The notes under the pieces were generated by a model. That model did no database searches and was not told where the DNA came from. It saw nothing but the letters and a program-made list of their open reading frames with translations. From contig JAFUBJ010000322.1 in assembly GCA_017460265.1 (NCBI GenBank), positions 1 to 21,174 of the forward strand: a stretch of DNA of 21,174 nucleotides, given 5' to 3'. Positions 14,606 through 21,174 of the stretch are shown one piece after another (the first letter of the stretch is position 1; every line of letters starts with the position of its first letter). Position numbers and translations under genes: made by a program. Source of the DNA: Atopobiaceae bacterium (GTDB lineage: Bacteria > Actinomycetota > Coriobacteriia > Coriobacteriales > Atopobiaceae).

Positions 14606-14634
14606 CGAGGGGCAGCTCTTGGGGCTGCCCCTCG
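14606..14634. terminator. Hairpin between convergent ettA and XRE-regulator genes
   Basis: CGAGGGGCAGC and GCTGCCCCTCG form a perfect 11-bp stem around a 7-nt loop, 28 bp after the ettA stop and 22 bp before the stop of the converging regulator. No long T run follows on either strand, but position and strength indicate a shared terminator. Confidence 0.75.
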
Positions 14635-14656
14635 TCATGTCGGGCGTAGAGATTCT

Positions 14657-14932
14657 TTACTTGGATGAGTCGTACTCGGTAGAGATTCGCTCAATTGTGC
14701 TGAAGAGAACGCTGGGCGACACCTGAAGCGCTCGGGCATAGTCGGGAATCTCCATGGCGTAGAGCTTACGTTGACCGTGCTCAAGCTTGCTGATGACGGT
14801 GCGCGTGAACCCAAGCTGAAGGGCGACATCCTCTTGTTTAAGACCAGCGCGCTCACGCAGCCTGGCGAGGTGGCTGCCAAGCTGTGCGTCCAGATCAATC
14901 TCACGCTGTCTTCGGTCAAGATTCGTATCCAT
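14657..14932 (-). CDS. XRE-family helix-turn-helix regulator
   Basis: A 91-residue protein with a Cro/C1-type HTH covering about residues 20-75: LARLRERAGLKQEDVALQLG, then FTRTVISKLEHGQRKLYAME and IPDYARALQVSPSVLF. RTVISKLEHG is the recognition helix with the usual start of helix 4. There is no effector or peptidase domain. The start at 14932 is chosen because an earlier ATG lies inside a perfect palindrome; neither start has a clear ribosome-binding site. The palindrome, 22-50 bp upstream, is the natural operator, so autorepression is likely. It is divergent from the YfbR-like nucleotidase gene. The rest of its regulon is unknown. Confidence 0.88.
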   Translation of the reverse strand: MDTNLDRRQREIDLDAQLGSHLARLRERAGLKQEDVALQLGFTRTVISKLEHGQRKLYAMEIPDYARALQVSPSVLFSTIERISTEYDSSK

Positions 14933-14953
14933 ACGCCGAAAGTAGCGTTCTTG

Positions 14954-14982
14954 GCCAGATGTTCCATATAGGAACATCTGGC
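14954..14982. promoter_or_regulatory. 29-bp palindromic operator between XRE regulator and yfbR
   Basis: Perfect 12-bp arms GCCAGATGTTCC and GGAACATCTGGC flank ATATA. It sits just upstream of the regulator gene. The central TATAT with flanks could be that gene's -10 element, so bound protein would block its promoter. It is 77 bp upstream of the divergent yfbR-like gene and could affect that too. As RNA it could fold, but there is no T tract. Confidence 0.75.
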
Positions 14983-15058
14983 TTGGGAAAGCAGACGAAA
15001 CAATTGCTGTCCTGCCGCTTGGCTACTATGGACTTGGCCAACTGAAGGAGGAGTCAAG

Positions 15059-15646
15059 ATGGCAGAGTCACATTTCTTTGCGATCGTTTCGCGCATGAAG
15101 TACATCGAGCGCTGGGCGCTTATGCGCAACGCTCGGCCAGAAAACCTATCTGAGCATGCGCTTGAGGTGGCCATGATCGCGCATGCGCTTTGCGTCATTG
15201 GCAATGTGCGCTATGGCCGTGAGCTTGACGCCAACCAGGCAGCGGTCATGGGAGTCTACCACGACGCCTCCGAGATCATCACGGGTGACATGCCCACGCC
15301 GGTCAAGTACCGCAACGAAACGTTGAGGGGCGCCTATAAGGCGGTAGAGCGCGAGGCGGAAGGGGAGCTTCTCTCCACCCTGCCCAAGGATCTGCTCCCT
15401 GCGTTTGAGGAGGCTTTCTCTGCGGGTGGGGACGCATATCTGCAGGGCCTTGTGAAGGCGGCGGACAAACTCTCTGCCTACATCAAATGCATGGAAGAGG
15501 CGGCATCGGGAAACGAGGAGTTCAAGACGGCTGCTGCGTCGACCCTAGCCGCATTGGATGGGATGCGGGTGGAGTATCCTGAGGTGGGCGACTTCATGGA
15601 CGAGTTCTTACCGTCGTACGGGAAAACTCTGGACGAGCTTTTGTGA
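15059..15646 (+). CDS. yfbR: YfbR-like HD-domain 5'-deoxynucleotidase
   Basis: A 195-residue protein closely resembling E. coli YfbR over its whole length: MAESHFFAIVSRMKYIERWA, LMRNARPENLSEHALEVAMI, YHDASEIITGDMPTPVKY and LVKAADKLSAYIKCMEE. Metal-binding HD residues are H33, H68, D69 and D136, and the R-W pair near residue 18 contacts the nucleotide in the E. coli enzyme. YfbR removes phosphate from deoxyribonucleoside 5'-monophosphates such as dAMP and dTMP, needing a divalent metal, and takes part in nucleotide salvage. A strong AAGGAGGAG precedes the ATG. The 29-bp palindrome lies upstream. The ArsC/Spx-family gene follows 52 bp later. Confidence 0.92.
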   Translation: MAESHFFAIVSRMKYIERWALMRNARPENLSEHALEVAMIAHALCVIGNVRYGRELDANQAAVMGVYHDASEIITGDMPTPVKYRNETLRGAYKAVEREAEGELLSTLPKDLLPAFEEAFSAGGDAYLQGLVKAADKLSAYIKCMEEAASGNEEFKTAAASTLAALDGMRVEYPEVGDFMDEFLPSYGKTLDELL

Positions 15647-15698
15647 GCGCGTCTGCTAGAGTCGCTACGTATGTTGGGCGTGATTGAGGGGGGCCGCC

Positions 15699-16058
15699 AT
15701 GGCTGTTCTGTTTGTTGAGTATCCCAAGTGCTCTACCTGCAAAAAGGCTAAGAAGTGGCTGGACGAGCATGGCGTTGACTACGCTGACCGCCACATCGTA
15801 GAAGACAACCCAACTGCCGAGGAGCTTGCAGCTTGGCAAGGACGGAGCGGCCTGCCCGTCAGGCGCTTCTTTAACACAAGTGGCATGGCCTATCGCGAGA
15901 TGGGCGTCAAGGCAATGCTCGATGCGGGCATGACGGACGAGGAGGCGTTTGAGCTTCTTGCGACTAACGGCATGCTCGTAAAGCGCCCTTTGGTCATTGG
16001 GGAAGACTTCGTGCTGGTTGGGTTCCGCGAGCCTCAGTGGGAAGACGCCCTGCTCTAG
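15699..16058 (+). CDS. ArsC/Spx-family thioredoxin-fold protein
   Basis: A 119-residue protein of the arsenate reductase (ArsC)/Spx/YffB group. It begins MAVLFVEYPKCSTCKKAKKW, with a CxxC pair at C11 and C14 and the helix that follows, and continues HGVDYADRHIVEDNPTAEEL, FFNTSGMAYREMG and MLVKRPLVIGEDFVLVGF. The KRPL segment carries the conserved arginine. The CxxC resembles Spx/MgsR and uncharacterised ArsC-like proteins more than classical ArsC, whose catalytic cysteine is usually alone. No ars genes are nearby, so arsenate reduction is unproven; thiol reductase or Spx-type stress function are alternatives. The ATG at 15699 follows GAGGGGG; the in-frame TTG at 15684 would add five residues. 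Confidence 0.88.
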   Translation: MAVLFVEYPKCSTCKKAKKWLDEHGVDYADRHIVEDNPTAEELAAWQGRSGLPVRRFFNTSGMAYREMGVKAMLDAGMTDEEAFELLATNGMLVKRPLVIGEDFVLVGFREPQWEDALL

Positions 16059-16113
16059 GATCGGTTCCCGCCGACGCGAGGTTGCCTCAATCATTTCCAA
16101 ACGAAAAACTCAT

Positions 16114-16142
16114 ATGACGTTATGAGACTTATGCGTTAGAGT
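16114..16142 (+). promoter_or_regulatory. Probable trp operon promoter overlapped by an inverted repeat
   Basis: ATGACG (16114-16119) and TAGAGT (16137-16142) are spaced by 17 bp, placing a start near 16149, just ahead of the T-box leader. The inverted repeat CTCATA-TGACGT-TATGAG (16109-16126) overlaps the -35, so an additional repressor could act here. Both hexamers are imperfect matches. Confidence 0.45.
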
Positions 16143-16149
16143 ACCATCC

Positions 16150-16472
16150 AATCGCATAGCACCATCAAACCGTTGAGACGGAAGAGTACGCAGGAGACGC
16201 GCGCACAGAGAGCCCGGGGTGCTGAGATCCGGACCGAGAGGCGAACTTGCGGAATGGGCCGTCGAGGCGCACCAAACGGATGCTATCGTCCCAGTAGGCT
16301 GCGACGTCAGGCACACGTGACGTGCCAGGGGTGTGTTGGCATCCTGTCTCAGAACGCGTTTTGCCTGCCAAAGCATCCTGCAAGGGCGCAGCATAGCTGC
16401 GAACCAAGGTGGCACCGCGAGCTCACATTACGAGCCCGTCCTTGGACAACATCGGTCTAGGGGCGGGTTTTT
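16150..16472 (+). promoter_or_regulatory. T-box riboswitch, tryptophan-specific, controlling trpDCFBA
   Basis: The antiterminator bulge AAGGTGGCACCGCGA at 16406-16420 is the T-box sequence. Its TGGC pairs with a tRNA acceptor end GCCA, matching the G discriminator typical of bacterial tRNA-Trp. Upstream, Stem I features are seen: AGAGAGCC, GGGTGCTGAGA, and the specifier loop GGAATGGGCC with TGG (Trp) at 16255-16257. Uncharged tRNA-Trp should pair at both sites and favour the antiterminator; charged tRNA leaves the terminator at 16435-16472 free to form. All three clues agree with the downstream tryptophan genes. Confidence 0.93.
16435..16472 (+). terminator. T-box-regulated attenuator
   Basis: CCCGTCCTTGGAC pairs over 13 bp (with G-U wobbles) with GTCTAGGGGCGGG, followed by TTTTT. 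Its 5' side immediately follows the T-box sequence, as expected for a mutually exclusive terminator/antiterminator. Confidence 0.92.
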
Positions 16473-16519
16473 GCATGCCCCGCAAAGGTACCTTGGGGTG
16501 CCGGAAAGAGGTGAGCGGG

Positions 16520-17542
16520 ATGATTAAGGAAGCCATCGAGAAGATCGTCATGAAGGGCGACCTCACGTTTGACGAGGCGTACGCCGTCATGGGCGAAATC
16601 ATGCGTGGAGAGTCAAGCCAGACGCAGAATGCGGCGTTCTTGGCGGCGCTTTCGACCAAGTCTGCCAAGGCGGAGACCATTGACGAGATCAGCGGCTGCG
16701 CGACGGCCATGCGCGAGCTTGCGACGCCCGTGGAGCATCCTGGTATGGACGTACTTGAGATCGTGGGTACGGGCGGAGACCGGGCCAACACCTTCAACAT
16801 CTCGACAACGGCCGCGCTCATCTGCGCCGCGGCAGGCGTGAAGGTGGCCAAGCATGGCAACCGAGCCGCAAGTTCGAAGTGTGGGACGGCGGACTGCCTG
16901 GAGGCGCTGGGCGTCAATCTTGAGCAGGATCCCGAGCGCTGCCGCGAGCTTCTGGCTGGTCCAGGCATGTGCTTCCTCTTTGCGCAGAAGTATCATCCCG
17001 CCATGCGCTTTGTGGGGCCCATCCGCCGCGAGCTTGGCTTCCGCACCGTGTTCAACATCCTGGGACCGCTCACCAACCCCGCCCGTCCAACGTACTTCTT
17101 GCTGGGCGTATACGACGAATACCTAGTGGAGCCCATCGCCAAGGTCTTGACCTCGCTGGGAGTGCAGCGTGGCCTGGTAGTGTATGGCCAGGACAAGATG
17201 GACGAGATATCCCTTTCGGCGCCGACGACCGTATGCGAGATCAAGGACGGCTACTACCGTTCGATGACAATTGCGCCGGAGGACTTTGGTCTTGTGCGGT
17301 GCGAGAAATCCGATCTTTTGGGAGGGACGCCCGAAGAAAACGCAGTGACGGTGCGAGCGATTCTCTCTGGTGAGGAGCGTGGGCCCAAGCGTGACGCTGC
17401 CGCCCTGAATGCCGGCGCAGCGCTCTTTGTGGCAGGGAAGACAGAGAGCATTCGCGCGGGTGTCGAGCAAGCGCAGGGCATTCTTGATGAGGGCCTGGCC
17501 ATATCGACGCTGGATGAGCTCATCAAGCTCTCGAACGCATAA
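16520..17542 (+). CDS. trpD: Anthranilate phosphoribosyltransferase
   Basis: A 340-residue TrpD, of normal length, without a fused TrpG amidotransferase domain. It joins anthranilate and PRPP to make phosphoribosylanthranilate, the second step of tryptophan synthesis. Motifs: GTGGDRANTFNIST at residues 83-96 (PRPP/Mg binding), KHGNRAASSKCGTADCLEAL, the FAQKYHPAMRFVGPIRRELG segment and NILGPLTNPA. GAGGTG precedes the ATG at 16520; the upstream in-frame ATG at 16409 lies inside the T-box and is excluded. It is the first gene after the T-box attenuator. trpE and trpG, which make its substrate, are not in front of it. Confidence 0.96.
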   Translation: MIKEAIEKIVMKGDLTFDEAYAVMGEIMRGESSQTQNAAFLAALSTKSAKAETIDEISGCATAMRELATPVEHPGMDVLEIVGTGGDRANTFNISTTAALICAAAGVKVAKHGNRAASSKCGTADCLEALGVNLEQDPERCRELLAGPGMCFLFAQKYHPAMRFVGPIRRELGFRTVFNILGPLTNPARPTYFLLGVYDEYLVEPIAKVLTSLGVQRGLVVYGQDKMDEISLSAPTTVCEIKDGYYRSMTIAPEDFGLVRCEKSDLLGGTPEENAVTVRAILSGEERGPKRDAAALNAGAALFVAGKTESIRAGVEQAQGILDEGLAISTLDELIKLSNA

Positions 17543-17561
17543 GTACGTGCACTGGTGAGTG

Positions 17562-17600
17562 CGCCGTGCGGTTTGGGGGTAGCCCCCTAGGCGCACGGCG
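17562..17600 (+). other. Intercistronic hairpin between trpD and trpC
   Basis: CGCCGTGCG (17562-17570) pairs with CGCACGGCG (17592-17600), and inside it GGGGG (17575-17579) pairs with CCCCC (17583-17587). The trpD-trpC gap is 76 bp while all later trp junctions overlap. No T tract follows, so it may be an mRNA-processing or stability element or a leaky terminator. The core GGGGGTAGCCCC recurs in the hairpin after trpA. Confidence 0.7.
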
Positions 17601-17618
17601 ATAAAGAAGGGCAAAGCA

Positions 17619-18440
17619 ATGCCTGACATGACCAACATTCTGCAGATGATTGCGGCACGGACGCGAGAGCGCGTGGCAGAATGTAAGGAAGCTCGGCCGC
17701 TTGAAGACGTCGCTGACGCTGCTCGCGCATTGGCTGCTGACGAGCTTACTACCTGCGGTTCATTTGAGTATCCCTTCGAGGAGGCATTGCGTTTGCCTGG
17801 CATGTCGTTCATTTGCGAAGTCAAGAAGGCGAGTCCCAGCAAGGGTGTCATTGCCAAGGAGTTCCCGTATCTTGATATTGCGCGTGACTACGAGGCAGCG
17901 GGCGCCGCGGCCATCAGCTGCCTGACCGAACCGTACTGGTTCCTCGGGCAAGACCGCTACCTGTCTGAGATCGCGGCCGAGGTGTCCATCCCGGTGCTTC
18001 GCAAGGACTTTGTGGTGGATGAGTACATGGTCTACGAGGCAAAGCTTTTGGGTGCACAGGCTGTCCTGCTCATCTGCGCGATTCTCTCCGACGAGCAGCT
18101 GGGCGCCTATGTTTCCCTGGCGCACGAGCTGGGCATGTCTGCGCTGGTAGAGGCCTATAGCGAGGACGAGGTACCGCGCGCCATCGCAGCTGGCGCTCGT
18201 GTGGTGGGGGTCAACAACCGCGACCTGCGCTCCTTCTCCGTTGACTTTGGCAACAGCATTCGTCTTCGCCAGCTGGTGGGGCCCGAGCGCATCTACGTGT
18301 CTGAGAGCGGCGTGACCTGCCGAGAGGATGTGGCGCGTCTTGAGGAGGCGGGCGTCGATGCCGTGCTGATTGGCGAGACCCTCATGCGGGCTGCTGACCG
18401 CCGTGTGATGCTTGCTGAGCTGCGGGGAGGCACGCGATGA
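17619..18440 (+). CDS. trpC: Indole-3-glycerol phosphate synthase
   Basis: A 273-residue single-domain TrpC (not fused to TrpF). It closes the indole ring by decarboxylation of carboxyphenylamino-deoxyribulose phosphate. Visible motifs of the TIM barrel: FICEVKKASPSKGVI (E67, K69/K70 region, substrate and catalytic lysine), ISCLTEPYWFLGQDRYL, VLRKDFVVDEYMVYEA (second catalytic lysine), VGVNNRDLRSF, and the phosphate-binding YVSESGV and LIGETLMRA. GAAGGG precedes the ATG. The stop overlaps the trpF start by 4 nt (ATGA), giving translational coupling. It lies 76 bp after trpD, separated by a hairpin. Confidence 0.96.
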   Translation: MPDMTNILQMIAARTRERVAECKEARPLEDVADAARALAADELTTCGSFEYPFEEALRLPGMSFICEVKKASPSKGVIAKEFPYLDIARDYEAAGAAAISCLTEPYWFLGQDRYLSEIAAEVSIPVLRKDFVVDEYMVYEAKLLGAQAVLLICAILSDEQLGAYVSLAHELGMSALVEAYSEDEVPRAIAAGARVVGVNNRDLRSFSVDFGNSIRLRQLVGPERIYVSESGVTCREDVARLEEAGVDAVLIGETLMRAADRRVMLAELRGGTR

Positions 18441-19117
18441 GTGGAGTGGACCGCATGTATTCAGAGGCGCGTCGCGAGGCTGCCCGCGCCTGGCTGCTGC
18501 AAGAGGGCGGTCCGAGCCGTGTGAAGCTGTGCGGGATGTTCCGCGCAGAGGACGTCGCGGCGGTCAACGCCTGCCAGCCGGATATGGCGGGCTTCATCAC
18601 CGGCTTTCCCAAGAGCCACCGCAACGTTGAGCCTCCCGTGTTGAAGCAGCTCGCGGCCCAGGTGGACGAGCACATCTACCGCGTGGCGGTCTCGGTGGAC
18701 CTCGCCTTTGGGCGCGTTGCCCACAACGCCAACAACCATGTTGACATCGTCCAGTTGCACGGGAACGAGGATGACACCTACCTTATGGGCGTGCGCTCTC
18801 GTACCAATGCGGGCATCATCCAGGCGTTTCGCGTTCGTGAGAAGGCCGATGTGGAACGGGCCAAGCGCTCGGCGGCAGACATGGTGCTGTTGGATGCCGG
18901 ACAGGGCTCGGGCCAGCAGTTCGATTGGTCGCTCATCGAAGGGATTGACCGGCCGTTCATCCTTGCCGGTGGCCTCACGCCCGAGAACGTGGCCGAGGCC
19001 ATAGGCGCGCTGCACCCGTGGGGCGTGGACCTCTCCAGCGGTATCGAGACAGACAAGCTGAAAGACGCACACAAGATGGCGGCCGCCGTGGCCGCGGTAA
19101 GGAGTTGCCATGACTAA
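18437..19117 (+). CDS. trpF: Phosphoribosylanthranilate isomerase
   Basis: A 226-residue TrpF catalysing the Amadori rearrangement before TrpC. Motifs: VKLCGMFRAEDV near residue 29 (the VKICG catalytic-cysteine strand), FPKSHRNV, VDIVQLHGNED, LLDAGQGSGQQFDW (containing the catalytic aspartate), FILAGGLTPENV and GVDLSSGIET (phosphate-binding end). It has about 28 residues before the first core strand, more than typical free-standing TrpF; an internal start could shorten it, but the ATGA overlap with trpC favours 18437. Its end overlaps the trpB start by 8 nt. Confidence 0.94.
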   Translation: MSGVDRMYSEARREAARAWLLQEGGPSRVKLCGMFRAEDVAAVNACQPDMAGFITGFPKSHRNVEPPVLKQLAAQVDEHIYRVAVSVDLAFGRVAHNANNHVDIVQLHGNEDDTYLMGVRSRTNAGIIQAFRVREKADVERAKRSAADMVLLDAGQGSGQQFDWSLIEGIDRPFILAGGLTPENVAEAIGALHPWGVDLSSGIETDKLKDAHKMAAAVAAVRSCHD

Positions 19118-20309
19118 CTCAGCAAGCTCGCGTGGGCGCTTCGGCATTCACGGCGGGCAGTACATCCCCGAGACGTTGATGAACGCGGTCATCGAGCTCG
19201 AGGAGGCGTATGACCGCTACAAGGATGACCCCGCCTTCAACGCGGAGCTCACCGAGCTGTTCAACAGCTACGCGGGCCGTCCGAGCCTTCTGTACTATGC
19301 GGCAAACATGACGGCTGACCTCGGCGGCGCCAAGGTGTACCTCAAGCGCGAGGACCTCAACCACACCGGTGCGCACAAGATCAACAACGTGCTGGGGCAG
19401 GCCCTCTTGGCCAAGCGCATGGGCAAGACGCGCCTAATTGCCGAAACCGGCGCTGGCCAGCACGGCGTGGCAACGGCCACGGCGGCCGCGCTCTTTGGCA
19501 TGGAGTGCGTGGTGTACATGGGTGTGGAGGACATGGAGCGCCAGGCCCTGAACGTGTACCGCATGCGGCTCCTGGGAGCCGAGGTGCGCGGCGTTGCGGC
19601 TGGTACGGGCACCCTGAAGGACGCGGTGAGCGAGACCTTCCGCGAGTGGACCAACCGCATTGACGACACGCACTACTGTCTGGGCTCGGTGATGGGGCCG
19701 CATCCGTTTCCCACCATCGTGCGCGACTTCCAGGCCGTCATCAGTCGCGAGGCGCGCGCCCAGATCCTTGAGGCAGAAGGCAAGCTGCCCGACGCGGTGC
19801 TCGCCTGCGTGGGCGGCGGATCGAACGCCATCGGCAGCTTCTACCACTTCATCGGTGACGAGGGCGTGCGACTCATCGGCTGCGAGGCGGCGGGCCGCGG
19901 CATCGACACCTGGGAGACGGCGGCGACCATGAATGTGGGCAAGCTGGGCATCTTCCATGGCATGAAGAGCTACTTCTGCCAGGACGAGTACGGCCAGATT
20001 GCGCCGGTGTACTCCATCAGCGCAGGTCTTGACTATCCGGGCGTGGGCCCCGAGCATGCGATGCTGCACGACAGCGGCCGTGCCGAGTACGTGCCCGTGA
20101 CTGACGAGGAGGCCGTGCAGGCCTTTGAGTACCTGAGCCGAACAGAGGGCGTGATTCCCGCCATCGAGAGCGCCCACGCTGTGGCGTACGCCATGAAGCT
20201 TGCCCCCAGCATGGGCTCTGACCAGGTCATCATTGTCACGCTGAGCGGTCGTGGCGACAAGGACGTCGCGGCCATCGCACGCTATCGCGGGGAGGACCTC
20301 CATGAGTAG
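19110..20309 (+). CDS. trpB: Tryptophan synthase beta chain
   Basis: A 399-residue TrpB1-type subunit. It condenses indole with serine using PLP. K90 in NHTGAHKINNVLGQ is the Schiff-base lysine. LIAETGAGQHGVATATAAAL holds the catalytic glutamate and the substrate-carboxylate loop. CVGGGSNAIG is the PLP phosphate loop. RFGIHGGQYIPETLM is the family N-terminus and VTLSGRGDKDV the C-terminal signature. It overlaps trpF upstream by 8 nt and trpA downstream by 8 nt, keeping alpha and beta production balanced for the alpha2-beta2 complex that channels indole. Confidence 0.98.
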   Translation: MTNSASSRGRFGIHGGQYIPETLMNAVIELEEAYDRYKDDPAFNAELTELFNSYAGRPSLLYYAANMTADLGGAKVYLKREDLNHTGAHKINNVLGQALLAKRMGKTRLIAETGAGQHGVATATAAALFGMECVVYMGVEDMERQALNVYRMRLLGAEVRGVAAGTGTLKDAVSETFREWTNRIDDTHYCLGSVMGPHPFPTIVRDFQAVISREARAQILEAEGKLPDAVLACVGGGSNAIGSFYHFIGDEGVRLIGCEAAGRGIDTWETAATMNVGKLGIFHGMKSYFCQDEYGQIAPVYSISAGLDYPGVGPEHAMLHDSGRAEYVPVTDEEAVQAFEYLSRTEGVIPAIESAHAVAYAMKLAPSMGSDQVIIVTLSGRGDKDVAAIARYRGEDLHE

Positions 20310-21093
20310 CATCAAAGACGCCTTTGCGAAAAGCCCCAACGGAAAGGCATTCATCCCCTTCATCACCGTGGGAGACCCGACGATTGCGGTGACCGAGCGG
20401 CTGGTGGTGGCCATGGCTGCCGCGGGCGCTGACCTCATCGAGCTGGGCGTGCCCTTCTCGGACCCCACGGCCGAGGGTCCGGTCATCCAGGATGCCAACA
20501 TCCGCGCGCTGAAGAACCACGTGACCACTGACGACGTGTTTGACATGGTGGAGCGCCTGCGTGCAGGCGGCTGCGACGTGCCGCTGGTGATCATGACGTA
20601 CGCCAACGTGGTCTTCAGCTATGGCATCGAGCGCTTTGCCGAGCGCGAGCGTGAGGTGGGGCTGGCCGGCGTGATTCTTCCTGACGTGCCCCACGAGGAG
20701 AATGCGGAGTTTGCCGAGGTCTTCGCTGCGCAGGGCTTGGACGTGGTGAGTCTCATCGCGCCCACCTCCCACGAGCGCATTCGCCAGATTGCGAGCGACG
20801 CGACCGGCTTTGTCTATATCGTGAGCTCGCTGGGCGTGACGGGCGTGCGGAGCGAGATCACGAGCGACATCGGTGGCATGGTGGAGCTGATTCGGGCGAC
20901 CAACCCGGCCATTCCCTGCGCCGTGGGCTTTGGCATCTCGACGCCTTCGCAGGCAGCGAGCATGGCCGCGAAGAGCGACGGAGCGATTGTGGGATCGGCC
21001 ATTGTTCGCATGATTGGCGAGCTGGGCGAGGGCTGTGTCGACGCGGTGGCATCGTACGTGCGCGAGATGGCCGAGGCGGTCCACGCCCTGTAG
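20302..21093 (+). CDS. trpA: Tryptophan synthase alpha chain
   Basis: A 263-residue TrpA that cleaves indole-3-glycerol phosphate to indole for TrpB. FIPFITVGDP and LIELGVPFSDPTAEGP contain the catalytic E47; the second catalytic acid, Asp60 in E. coli (ADGP), is glutamate here (E58 in AEGP). The phosphate-binding end reads YIVSSLGVTGVR, AVGFGIST and AIVGSAIV. The ATG at 20302 has GGGGAGGAC upstream and overlaps trpB by 8 nt; the in-frame ATG at 20251 lies deep within trpB. A hairpin follows 5 bp after the stop, so this is the last gene of the operon. Confidence 0.97.
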   Translation: MSSIKDAFAKSPNGKAFIPFITVGDPTIAVTERLVVAMAAAGADLIELGVPFSDPTAEGPVIQDANIRALKNHVTTDDVFDMVERLRAGGCDVPLVIMTYANVVFSYGIERFAEREREVGLAGVILPDVPHEENAEFAEVFAAQGLDVVSLIAPTSHERIRQIASDATGFVYIVSSLGVTGVRSEITSDIGGMVELIRATNPAIPCAVGFGISTPSQAASMAAKSDGAIVGSAIVRMIGELGEGCVDAVASYVREMAEAVHAL

Positions 21094-21098
21094 TACTG

Positions 21099-21128
21099 GT
21101 GGACATAGGGGGTAGCCCCTATGTCCAC
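21099..21128. terminator. Hairpin ending the trp operon
   Basis: GTGGACATAGGGG, loop GTAG, CCCCTATGTCCAC: a perfect 13-bp stem just after the trpA stop. No T tract follows on either strand. It could serve both trpA and a possible converging gene. Confidence 0.75.
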
Positions 21129-21134
21129 TGAGGG

Positions 21135-21174
21135 CTATGCGAGGCCGACGAGCCTGCTGGCGAGCCAGAGGGAG
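21135..21174 (-). CDS. Possible C-terminal end of a converging gene
   Basis: A minus-strand frame ending LWLASRLVGLA and TAG enters from the window edge just beyond the hairpin. Only 12 codons are visible, so this is a guess supported mainly by the convergent-terminator layout and the lack of a plus-strand start. Confidence 0.25.
   Translation of the reverse strand, partial: SLWLASRLVGLA

Noticed and set aside
1..21174. CRISPR array, tRNA, rRNA, intact insertion sequence or prophage genes
   Set aside because: No regularly spaced repeats, cloverleaf, rRNA core sequence, transposase or integrase motif was seen on either strand.

Overview
The window is about 21 kb of GC-rich bacterial chromosome (roughly 60% or more G+C, with AT-rich islands). 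Gene families, codon style and the T-box-controlled tryptophan operon suggest a gut or oral Actinomycetota of the Coriobacteriia (Olsenella/Atopobiaceae-like). This placement is an inference; the window has no rRNA or tRNA gene.

Positions 1-4732 are mostly on the minus strand. They hold two tandem flavodoxin-fold oxidoreductases divergent from an HxlR-type regulator, a broken ABC exporter gene with an amber codon and a frameshift, a nitroreductase and a four-helix membrane protein of unknown function. Positions 4733-5183 lack a gene and contain a decayed 177-bp palindrome.

Positions 5184-9450 hold thioredoxin reductase (trxB) followed by a glutathione-peroxidase-type thiol peroxidase, a Cof-type HAD phosphatase, and a convergent CBS/DRTGG-regulated family II pyrophosphatase. 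Strong hairpin terminators separate these units. Positions 9747-12137 hold a family 2 glycoside hydrolase and two small uncharacterised proteins.

Positions 12138-12897 have no conventional gene. On the minus strand they show a promoter, a dense series of paired helices and a rho-independent terminator, together outlining an unassigned structured RNA of about 360 nt. It contains a 21-codon ORF with an ideal ribosome-binding site. This is the best candidate for something undescribed. A 17-bp repeated motif follows, then ettA (ABC-F translation factor).

Positions 14657-16058 hold an XRE-type regulator facing a 29-bp perfect-arm operator, a YfbR-like HD nucleotidase and an ArsC/Spx-family protein. 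From 16100 to the end runs a tryptophan operon: promoter, T-box leader with a UGG specifier and a UGGC acceptor-pairing bulge, terminator, then trpD-trpC-trpF-trpB-trpA with overlapping junctions. trpE and trpG are absent here. Hairpins sharing a core lie after trpD and after trpA.
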